Below are positions 1 through 5,123 of a stretch of DNA of 5,584 nt, piece after piece; positions within the stretch are counted from its first letter, which is position 1; each line of letters begins with the position of its first letter. The DNA comes from Nitrososphaerota archaeon. Its GTDB lineage: Archaea; Thermoproteota; Nitrososphaeria; Nitrososphaerales; Nitrososphaeraceae. Under the pieces are notes generated by a model, which was given only the letters and a program-made list of their open reading frames with translations, was not told where the DNA came from and ran no database searches. The translations under genes and the position numbers were made by a program. The DNA is taken from assembly GCA_005877345.1 (NCBI GenBank), contig VBPR01000139.1:1-5584 (forward strand), given 5' to 3'.

Positions 1-227
1 CTCCTGGAATTCCTGGTCCGTTTTGTTTGGAAGGAGTCTATACTAAGGATGCAAGATTCATTACTTTTGAATTTTCTGCAAGAATTGTTGCTGGAACAAA
101 TCTATATGTTTCTGGATCACAATACTCTGATTTCCTATTCCAAAATGGCATGAGTATGGGTAGAAGAATTGCACTGGAAATAAAAAATGCCCTCAAAAAT
201 AGAAAATTAGAGGTAGTACTCACTTAG
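1..227 (+). CDS. purP: PurP C-terminus (FAICAR synthetase), 5' end outside window
   Basis: This is the last 74 codons of 5-formaminoimidazole-4-carboxamide ribonucleotide synthetase, read in the frame that starts at position 3 and ends at TAG 225-227. PurP is an ATP-grasp enzyme of archaeal purine biosynthesis. It makes FAICAR from AICAR, formate and ATP, replacing the folate-dependent PurH transformylase. The visible part has the family's C-terminal signatures: GPFCLEG, then FEFSARIVAGTNLY, then a GS-YS segment and MSMGRRIA-EIK close to the end. These match my memory of methanogen PurP proteins. The TTG at 27 is an internal Leu codon (CLEG), not a start. The ATP-binding part lies upstream of the window. 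The protein is cytosolic. The next gene is convergent, so purP ends its transcription unit here. Confidence 0.93.
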   Translation, partial: PGIPGPFCLEGVYTKDARFITFEFSARIVAGTNLYVSGSQYSDFLFQNGMSMGRRIALEIKNALKNRKLEVVLT

Positions 228-268
228 TTTGGTATATGAGTCGTAATATGATAACTGGAGAACAAAGG

Positions 269-931
269 TTATTGATGGATCAGATCGACAGAATTTATCA
301 TGCCATATATGGGGTTTTTCAAAAAGTGCTCTCCCGTCTTTTTATCTTTGATATCAATCATAATTACTTTTTCATTCATGAAAGTTACTTTTATAGGAAC
401 GTCTTCCCATTCCAAAACGCCGTTGGTATAGATATCAACATTACTATTAAAACCTGCAGTATTATTATTTTTATATTTAAACAAAATTCCCGGTTTTCCT
501 TGTTGGTTTTGAGTGATTGGTTGAGTTGAACCTGGCTTATAAACAATCGTGTGAAAGTGAATATCGTGTCCGCCGGTATCTATCATTGTAAAGTTGCTTT
601 TGAAATAGGTTACATTATCATTCAAGACGTCCAACCTCCATTTTCCAACTAGAAGATATTTCGAAGAATGATTTGTATTGATATCTTTGACTAAAGGTTT
701 TGTATTGTTGGATGTATCTTGAGAAAACAAAATAGTGTTAATTGTTCCTTCAGCATTAAAAGATACATTTGTTGATTTATCAACTAGACCGGACGAATTA
801 GTAAAAGCACTTTGTCCATATATGTATGAATCAAAATTATTGTACTCATGCAAAATAAAGAATTCAAGACAAATAATAAATGAAACCAAATTGATAATAG
901 AAAATATAAACCAATATCGGCTCAGAATCAT
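269..931 (-). CDS. Secreted or membrane-anchored protein of unknown function
   Basis: This ORF encodes 220 residues with an ATG start at 931-929. Residues about 7-27 form one hydrophobic segment after a short N-terminus containing Arg5, so it is either an uncleaved signal anchor or a signal peptide. The rest is hydrophilic and rich in Asn, Ser and Thr, with at least seven N-glycosylation sequons (around N45, N55, N75, N87, N106, N113 and N156). This suggests an extracytoplasmic domain. The C-terminal half looks beta-rich: GKWRLDV (96-102), a histidine cluster GHDIHFH (121-127), LEWEDVPIKVTF (173-184) and HFLKNPIYGMI (202-212). I recall similar proteins with a W-VP-VT then HF-PIYG pattern in soil Thaumarchaeota, but no function or family name. 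The His cluster might bind metal; that is speculation. No Shine-Dalgarno site is visible. The start is supported by the hydrophobic N-terminus and a weak TATA-like box. Confidence 0.82.
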   Translation of the reverse strand: MILSRYWFIFSIINLVSFIICLEFFILHEYNNFDSYIYGQSAFTNSSGLVDKSTNVSFNAEGTINTILFSQDTSNNTKPLVKDINTNHSSKYLLVGKWRLDVLNDNVTYFKSNFTMIDTGGHDIHFHTIVYKPGSTQPITQNQQGKPGILFKYKNNNTAGFNSNVDIYTNGVLEWEDVPIKVTFMNEKVIMIDIKDKKTGEHFLKNPIYGMINSVDLIHQ

Positions 932-949
932 TACTCAAAATTAGAAATT

Positions 950-960
950 TAACATAAATT
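950..960 (-). promoter_or_regulatory. Weak TATA-like box for the secreted-protein gene
   Basis: On the minus strand the sequence reads AATTTATGTT, centred about 25 nt before the ATG at 931. That spacing would give a leaderless or nearly leaderless transcript. The match to an archaeal TATA box is weak and the whole region is AT-rich, so it is only a candidate. Confidence 0.3.
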
Positions 961-1050
961 AAATTTTACTTCAAACCCTTAGGTCAATGAGGAGTTGAGA
1001 TTATCAGTAGAATTCAAAGTTTGTTTTTGACATAAGTCGTTATACTAATA

Positions 1051-1058
1051 TTAATATA
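1051..1058 (+). promoter_or_regulatory. TATA box of the beta-CASP nuclease gene
   Basis: TTAATATA is centred about 27 nt before the ATG at 1082. There is no Shine-Dalgarno motif between them (the bases just before the ATG are CAAAGAAACTG). The spacing fits an archaeal promoter giving a leaderless mRNA and supports the 1082 start. The 150 bp between this gene and the divergent secreted-protein gene must carry both promoters; I see nothing else clear in it. Confidence 0.55.
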
Positions 1059-1081
1059 CTGTCCGAAAATCAAAGAAACTG

Positions 1082-2113
1082 ATGCTTCATGTTTCAGTAG
1101 ACAATTGCGGCATAACAGTGGACAACAAAAGTAAAAAAATATCTCTTGATCCAAATAAACAACCTAATTCTGATTTCATTTTTGTTTCACATGCACATAG
1201 TGATCATTTATACAGGTGTGTTAAAGAGAACGGGAATAAGATTATCACTTCAAAAATAACTCATAAAATTGCGATGCATCGAGGGTACAAATATGGTGAT
1301 ATGTATCAAGAACATGATTTCAGATTACTGGATTCAGGACATATTCTTGGTTCAAATGGACTCCTTATAGAAGATGAATTGTATTACACTGGTGATATTT
1401 CAATAAGAAAAAGAGCGTTTATGAATCCGGCAATTATACCCAATGCAAGAATTCTCATAATAGAATCTACATTTGGCGATCCTGACTACATTTTTCCAAA
1501 ATTTGAAACCACTATACACAAAGCAAATTTAATAATTTCAGAAATGTATCATCAAGGTATACCAGTTATTTTGTTAGGATACACTCTAGGAAAGGCACAA
1601 ATTCTTACAAATGTTTTTAGACATTGGAAACCATTAATCATACACGATTCAATAGACGAGATGAACAAACTTTATTCTGAGTTTGGAATCAGTATGGACA
1701 ATTATGTTACTTTCTCAGAAGCAGAAAATAACAATATCCTGTCTTCTCACCAGCCATGGTTACTGATCGCTCCGCTGGCCTCATGCAAGAATGGATTTCT
1801 CAATTACATCAAGAAAAAATATGGCGCTTTATCCATCGGATTCAGTGGATGGGCTGTTAAGCCATATTACAAATATGCATTGGGGCTAGATTATTGTTTT
1901 CCGCTAAGCGACCACTGTGATTATGATGATTTAATAACAGTGGTCAAGAAATGCAACCCTGAGAAAATCTATACTTTTCATGGGTTTGCTGAAAGTTTTG
2001 CGGATAGCTTGCGCTTATTGGGTTTTGATGCAAATCCACTTGTTTATACCAAAGGAAATAGAAATAAAACTTACCTGAAACTTGTCACCTTTTTTAATAA
2101 ATCAAATTCTTGA
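1082..2113 (+). CDS. MBL-fold/beta-CASP exonuclease, ligase-associated type
   Basis: This is a complete 343-residue metallo-beta-lactamase-fold nuclease with a beta-CASP insert. Zinc-site motifs are in order: HAHSDH at 37-42, SGHILGS with H87, and YTGD with D105. The beta-CASP features follow: ESTFG with E128 (motif A), GYTLGKAQ at 166-173 (the family's GRAQ/GKAQ helix), PLSDHCDYDDL at 274-284 with D277 and H278 (motif B), and FHG with H300 (motif C). All catalytic positions are present, so it should be active. The FSGWA segment followed by LSDH-D and HG strongly resembles the ligase-associated DNA exonuclease family (Artemis-like, often near lhr and ATP-dependent DNA ligase). No ligase or helicase lies in this window. 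The short length and lack of an N-terminal KH region separate it from the archaeal CPSF-like RNases. A role in DNA end processing is an inference from family; an RNA exonuclease role is possible. The TGA stop lies inside a hairpin shared with the convergent gene. Confidence 0.88.
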   Translation: MLHVSVDNCGITVDNKSKKISLDPNKQPNSDFIFVSHAHSDHLYRCVKENGNKIITSKITHKIAMHRGYKYGDMYQEHDFRLLDSGHILGSNGLLIEDELYYTGDISIRKRAFMNPAIIPNARILIIESTFGDPDYIFPKFETTIHKANLIISEMYHQGIPVILLGYTLGKAQILTNVFRHWKPLIIHDSIDEMNKLYSEFGISMDNYVTFSEAENNNILSSHQPWLLIAPLASCKNGFLNYIKKKYGALSIGFSGWAVKPYYKYALGLDYCFPLSDHCDYDDLITVVKKCNPEKIYTFHGFAESFADSLRLLGFDANPLVYTKGNRNKTYLKLVTFFNKSNS

Positions 2114-2140
2114 ATATACTAAATTCAAGAGACAAGTCTC
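2108..2140. terminator. Two adjacent inverted repeats between convergent genes
   Basis: TCTTGAAT (2108-2115) pairs with ATTCAAGA (2123-2130) across a 7-nt loop and includes the TGA stop of the nuclease gene. Immediately next, GAGAC (2129-2133) mirrors GTCTC (2136-2140) across 2 nt. They share two bases, so the two hairpins are partly exclusive. They lie in the 57-bp gap between convergent stop codons. A T-run (CCTTTTTT, 2089-2096) sits just upstream on the + strand rather than downstream, so this is not a classic hairpin-plus-U-tract terminator. A bidirectional 3'-end or mRNA-stabilising element is an inference. Confidence 0.4.
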
Positions 2141-2170
2141 CAGTTCAGCTTTACTAATGACATCCGTAAA

Positions 2171-3250
2171 TTATTTTTCCTGTTCTCTGAAATATGGAAT
2201 TACTTTTTTACCAAATAACTCTATGTTTTTGAAATATCCGTCTCCCCAGAACCTAATTATAAAGTGGTTTGTTCCTCCTTCAATAAAACGTTCTAACATT
2301 TCTATCACGTCATCAGGCCTACCAACCCCTATTGCACTCCTTGCCACATCATCGGGGATTTGCATAGCAGCTCTTTTCATTTGTTCCATCAATTCTGGTT
2401 TATTCATTGCATATTCTGTAAAATATCTTCGGAAATCAAATTCTGAATCCTGTTGGATATTGTGAACCTTCAATAATTCTGGCTTGTATAAACTGACCTT
2501 GACTGCGTTCCTCATCTTGTTCCATGCCTCTTCACCATCATCAGTAAAATAAACATCTACATCATTTGCGAATTGAAAATTGCTAATATCCCTACCGATT
2601 CTTTTTGCATGATCTCTAATAATGTCTGCATGATGTTTAAACAATGCAGGAGTATATCCTATTGGTATCCAACCATCTCCGTAGATAGCGCATAGCTCTA
2701 AGGTTTTTGGTGCTCCTGCTGCGATATATACTGGTGGCCTTGGTTTTCTAATGCTCTTTGCCTGCAAACATGCATTAACGAGTTTATAGTACTCTCCATT
2801 ATAGTTTACCCTATTATCAGGATCGGAATCAAAAAGAGTTTCTATAACTTCCAATTGCTCTCTAAATTTAGTTACTGGCTTTTTGAATTCTATTCCAAAA
2901 TCGACTACATTTTGGGCTTCTCCTGCACCGATGCCTAATATTGCTCTACCATTAGTTAGCCTATCCAAGGTAATTGATGAAAGTGCAATAGTTGAAGGAT
3001 GTCTTCTTATTGCATCAGTCACGCACGTACCTAATTCAACATTTCTGGTAACTGCGCCAATTGCCGCAAGTAATAACCATGCATCATTAACAACTGCATT
3101 TTTCCATTGTGGTACGTTTGAATGATCCATTGACCAGATTGAATCAAAATCAATCCTATCCGCAATTTGACAAGCTGTCATTATTTGCATTTCATCCAGA
3201 CCTAGTCTTGCGATATTTAATCCTTGGGTAAAGCCAAATTTGGTCCTCAA
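2171..3250 (-). CDS. Luciferase-like (LLM) oxidoreductase, probably F420-dependent
   Basis: This ORF encodes 359 residues of the bacterial-luciferase-like TIM-barrel family, which includes F420-dependent glucose-6-phosphate dehydrogenase and methylene-tetrahydromethanopterin reductase (Mer). Visible signatures are the first strand KFGFTQGL (4-11), DSIWSMDH (36-43), ELGTCVTDAIRRHPSTIA (72-89), GRAILGIGAGEAQN (101-114), PPVYIAAGAPKTLELC with GDGWIPIG (172-198), and a C-terminal IGVGRPDDV (307-315). The GIGAG motif and RHP segment are typical of F420-using members, and Nitrososphaerota make F420. The substrate cannot be read from sequence, and FMN use is not excluded. The start is TTG at 3250-3248. 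No ATG or GTG lies between it and an upstream in-frame TAA, the first beta strand begins at once, and a TATA box sits at promoter distance. The next Met (residue 21) would delete that strand. It is transcribed divergently from acyP. Confidence 0.9.
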   Translation of the reverse strand: MRTKFGFTQGLNIARLGLDEMQIMTACQIADRIDFDSIWSMDHSNVPQWKNAVVNDAWLLLAAIGAVTRNVELGTCVTDAIRRHPSTIALSSITLDRLTNGRAILGIGAGEAQNVVDFGIEFKKPVTKFREQLEVIETLFDSDPDNRVNYNGEYYKLVNACLQAKSIRKPRPPVYIAAGAPKTLELCAIYGDGWIPIGYTPALFKHHADIIRDHAKRIGRDISNFQFANDVDVYFTDDGEEAWNKMRNAVKVSLYKPELLKVHNIQQDSEFDFRRYFTEYAMNKPELMEQMKRAAMQIPDDVARSAIGVGRPDDVIEMLERFIEGGTNHFIIRFWGDGYFKNIELFGKKVIPYFREQEK

Positions 3251-3270
3251 TTTGTACTGGAATTATGCAT

Positions 3271-3287
3271 ATCATATAGATATAAAA
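3271..3287 (-). promoter_or_regulatory. TATA box of the LLM oxidoreductase gene
   Basis: The minus strand reads TTTTATATC (3287-3279), followed by TATATGA (3277-3271). Their centres are about 33 and 25 nt before the TTG start at 3250. Either would give a leader of a few nucleotides or none. This supports the unusual TTG start. Confidence 0.55.
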
Positions 3288-3352
3288 GGTTTGGATGATG
3301 TGGAGCAATAGCTTAATCTCAAATCTAATAGTACCTACGCAATCTTTTGACA

Positions 3353-3365
3353 CAATTATTAATTG
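3353..3365. promoter_or_regulatory. 13-bp palindrome abutting the acyP TATA box
   Basis: CAATTA and TAATTG form a perfect inverted repeat around one central T, directly upstream of the AT-rich TATA element at 3367-3378. This is where the TFB recognition element would lie. A dimeric regulator bound here could block or aid initiation. In AT-rich DNA such palindromes also arise by chance, so the operator role is an inference. Confidence 0.3.
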
Positions 3366-3366
3366 A

Positions 3367-3378
3367 ATATATATAAAA
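3367..3378 (+). promoter_or_regulatory. TATA box of the acylphosphatase gene
   Basis: An AATATATATAAAA-like run is centred about 27-29 nt upstream of the GTG at 3401. Only GAAAAATAAT precedes the start codon, with no Shine-Dalgarno motif. The spacing predicts a leaderless mRNA and supports GTG as the start. Confidence 0.6.
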
Positions 3379-3400
3379 TAGCGCTATACAGAAAAATAAT

Positions 3401-3727
3401 GTGATTTTCAGATGCTCTAAAAATTCAATACCAGATGACAAAGAATCAATATCTGTTCGATTGCTAGTTAGGGGCAAGGTTCAAGGAGTATATTTTAGAT
3501 TTAATATGCAGCAAGTTGCAATGAAAAATTCTGTTGTAGGATGGGTAAGAAATTTGCCGGAGGGAAGCGTGGAAGCATTGCTTGAAGGAAACAAAGAAGA
3601 TGTTAATCAGGTTGTAAAGTGGAGTAAGATCGGCCCTGAGAATGCGAGAGTTGACGAAGTAAAAATGGACTACGGACAATATACGGGAAAGTACAAGGAT
3701 TTTATAATTCGATACGACAAGTCCTAA
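3401..3727 (+). CDS. acyP: Acylphosphatase
   Basis: This complete ORF of 108 residues encodes a small cytosolic alpha/beta enzyme that hydrolyses carboxyl-phosphate bonds in acyl phosphates. The core has all family hallmarks: VRGKVQGVYFR at 23-33, with R33 as the phosphate-binding Arg, and GWVRN at 47-51, with N51 as the catalytic Asn that positions water. GSVEALLEG (55-63), GPENARVDEV (78-87) and the closing YTGKYKDFIIRY segment also fit. The usual length is about 90 residues. The extra N-terminal stretch of about 16 residues (MIFRCSKN...) before SVRLLVRG is consistent with the TATA-defined GTG start at 3401 but is not conserved in the family as I know it. No other Met occurs before residue 36, inside the active-site region. 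The gene is alone in its transcription unit, divergent from the LLM oxidoreductase. Confidence 0.92.
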   Translation: MIFRCSKNSIPDDKESISVRLLVRGKVQGVYFRFNMQQVAMKNSVVGWVRNLPEGSVEALLEGNKEDVNQVVKWSKIGPENARVDEVKMDYGQYTGKYKDFIIRYDKS

Positions 3728-3876
3728 CATTGCGATTAATCTCAAACTAGAATAATAAATCAAGATACGTCAAAAATAAAGGTAAATTAGAACTATATGC
3801 TACGTTGCAATATTATTTCTTGCAATTGAATAACGGAAAATTAATTGCGATTAGCGTGAACACTGCTATTGCTGGA
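3728..3876. other. Gene-free stretch with short repeats
   Basis: No ORF of note lies between the acylphosphatase stop and the pseudogene. ATTGCGATTA occurs twice as a direct repeat (3729-3738 and 3844-3853). The palindromic hexamer TTGCAA occurs at 3805-3810 and 3820-3825, 15 nt apart, and again at 3894-3899 inside the pseudogene tail. No clear terminator hairpin follows acyP. Confidence 0.4.
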
Positions 3877-4497
3877 TCAACGAAAATTGCGTTTTGCAAC
3901 TAAAAATAAATCATATATTGTTGAAGAAATTTCTTGTTCTATTTTATCTTCAAGCTCATTTCAATCTACTTTAATTCCGTTCCAACCAGGTGTATGCCAT
4001 TTACCTATAGCCAATGACTGGTCAACCATTTTTTCATCAAACGAATAGGGTTTACATAAAGATAAGGCGATTCAGAGTCATCATCTCCTGGAGAGACATC
4101 CACACCAATCTGCTCGTTGTTTTTCATCGTAAAAGATTCAACTGAGAGATCAAAACAAATTGGCCAGAAATGCACCTGAGTGAAACGGTCACTTAATTTC
4201 ATTCTGAATAATTCAAGACATTTGTTAGCCTTTTTTGCAAATTCAAGGTATTGAAATAAATCTTCATTATAACGTAAATTTGTCAAGGGATCTGTCCGTG
4301 CCATTTCGAGATCGAATTTGGTAACGGTTTCTTCCAATTTTCCAACAAAGTAATCATGAGTCAAGTCGATAAGGTATCCTTGTTCTTTATGAAATTAAAG
4401 AAGGTGTCCAGTGAGTAAATGGATTTTTATTTCCGAGATATTGTTCAATATCCCAGTCGTTATTTCGTCATTCTTTAAAGAAAGACGTCGTATCCAT
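3877..4497 (-). pseudogene. Decayed gene for a conserved-looking protein of unknown function
   Basis: A protein of about 200 residues can be read only by crossing several lesions. From ATG 4497-4495 the frame gives MDTTSFFKE, an in-frame TGA (4470-4468), then RNNDWDIEQYLGNKNPFTHWTPSLI. One extra base in the AAA run at 4392-4394 (+ strand) shifts it to HKEQGYLIDLTHDYFVGK and a long open part (to 4005). That part contains FRMKLSDRFTQVHFWP, FDLSVESF, EQIGVDVSPGDDD and PYLYVNP. One base missing in the GGG run at 4048-4050 moves the sequence to YSFDEKMVDQSLAIGKWHTPGWNGIKVD. A second TGA (3963-3961) is followed by NELEDKIEQEISSTIYDLFLVAKRNFR and a stop at 3879-3877. Each break joins protein-like text to protein-like text, and the corrected order PYLYVNPYSF then GKWHTPGW looks natural. 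The VHFWP-FDLSV and SPGD-PYLYV parts recall DUF5996 loosely; I am not sure of that. The open segment alone would begin with a TTG (4364) inside the older gene. Assembly errors could mimic the lesions, though four in 620 bp argues for decay. Confidence 0.72.
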
Positions 4498-4691
4498 AGT
4501 GTGGTAACTCTTCTATCAATTACGATTTCAATTTAGAGACTATTTACAAACCTTCCGAAGTTCCTTGATTTTGTTTAGGAGTCTAACTTCACTCATTTAA
4601 TTCCCCTTCATGTAAATCCTACGTTAAATGTTATGATACTTCGCGGCATCTTTGATTAATATACCTCACGACACTTCTGGTCCATATCAAT
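4498..4691 (-). other. Non-coding stretch with gene scraps
   Basis: No intact gene is visible. On the minus strand, ATG 4596 follows GGGGAATTAA and encodes an 18-residue peptide (MSEVRLLNKIKELRKVCK) before TAG 4542-4540. It could be a true small ORF or the head of a broken gene. ATG 4685 opens MDQKCREVY and a stop at 4658-4656. A second copy of this peptide-like sequence, read as QRCREVS, lies just downstream in another frame (4654-4634). These scraps suggest decayed coding sequence between the pseudogene and the orphan ORF, but the parent gene is not recognised. Confidence 0.35.
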
Positions 4692-4994
4692 TCATTCTGC
4701 TTTAAGTTTCAAATTAAAGGCTAAAAATAGATTAGGATGAATTTGCCCATGAACAATGTTGTACACTTCTTCCAACGATGAATTCCTATTTACTGCCAAA
4801 TTGAGCTTATCTATCCCTTGTCCCAAATCCCTCAAAGCATTAATTTTCATACTTGTTGGAATTAAACCAGAGGAATTCTGCAAGTTGGCATTTTGACTTT
4901 TTCCTTCTCGTCTTTTAGCTGGATCTTGATAATGTCTTACGGCGTTGAGATGTACTTTCTTGAAAATATGCTGAGCATGTTCGCTAAGAATCAA
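4692..4994 (-). CDS. Orphan hypothetical protein, 100 residues
   Basis: I do not recognise this ORF. It encodes a basic N-terminal half (HIFKKVHLNAVRHYQDPAKRR at about 9-29, split around a KREGK-like turn) and a more helical C-terminal half ending FNLKLKAE, with no membrane segment or signal peptide. A start at TTG 4994 is the only usual start codon. The frame stays open upstream to a TAA at 5036-5034 and reads RYPHYLNEQKNK just before it, so the true start may be further up or the ORF may be a gene fragment. A TATA-like TAATATAG (5036-5029) lies about 40 nt before the TTG. An open stretch of about 113 codons is unlikely by chance at this base composition and no stronger gene covers the opposite strand over most of it. 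The setting next to decayed sequence lowers confidence that it is functional. Confidence 0.4.
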   Translation of the reverse strand: MILSEHAQHIFKKVHLNAVRHYQDPAKRREGKSQNANLQNSSGLIPTSMKINALRDLGQGIDKLNLAVNRNSSLEEVYNIVHGQIHPNLFLAFNLKLKAE

Positions 4995-5093
4995 TTTATT
5001 TTTTTGTTCGTTCAGATAATGGGGATATCTATATTAGATCTTTTTACTTGTGCTCTCTTTTTTGCGCATATGTCATTAAAATACGCAAAATCC

Positions 5094-5100
5094 TATATAT
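5094..5100 (+). promoter_or_regulatory. TATA box of the ABC-2 permease gene
   Basis: TATATAT is centred 27 nt upstream of the ATG at 5124 and is preceded by ACGCAAAATCC, a purine-rich stretch where the TFB recognition element would lie. This spacing predicts a leaderless transcript and picks 5124 over the in-frame ATGs at 4977, 5019 and 5070 upstream and 5154 downstream. Confidence 0.55.
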
Positions 5101-5123
5101 CTGGAACACATGTTTTGCAAGGC

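Noticed and set aside
236..944. Two + strand ORFs (236-529 and 735-944) and a - strand ORF at 38-223
   Set aside because: They lie opposite the secreted-protein gene or purP. Their translations lack domain-like patterns, while the opposite frames carry clear signal-anchor or PurP motifs.
2082..3125. + strand ORFs at 2082-2465 and 2883-3125
   Set aside because: Both are antisense to the LLM oxidoreductase, whose frame shows conserved family motifs throughout.
3464..3763. - strand ORF of 99 codons
   Set aside because: It is antisense to the acylphosphatase, whose catalytic motifs are unambiguous.
3961..4470. TGA read as Trp or selenocysteine (both internal stops of the pseudogene are TGA)
   Set aside because: The nuclease gene in this window uses TGA as its stop and TGG for Trp, no SECIS-like hairpin was evident, and two frameshifts in the same gene point to decay.
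4866..5123. A longer N-terminus for the ABC-2 permease (in-frame ATGs at 4977, 5019 and 5070)
   Set aside because: The frame is open, and T-rich DNA makes it look hydrophobic. However, the TATA box at 5094-5100 would then lie inside the gene, and ABC-2 permeases usually have only a short stretch before the RNP motif.
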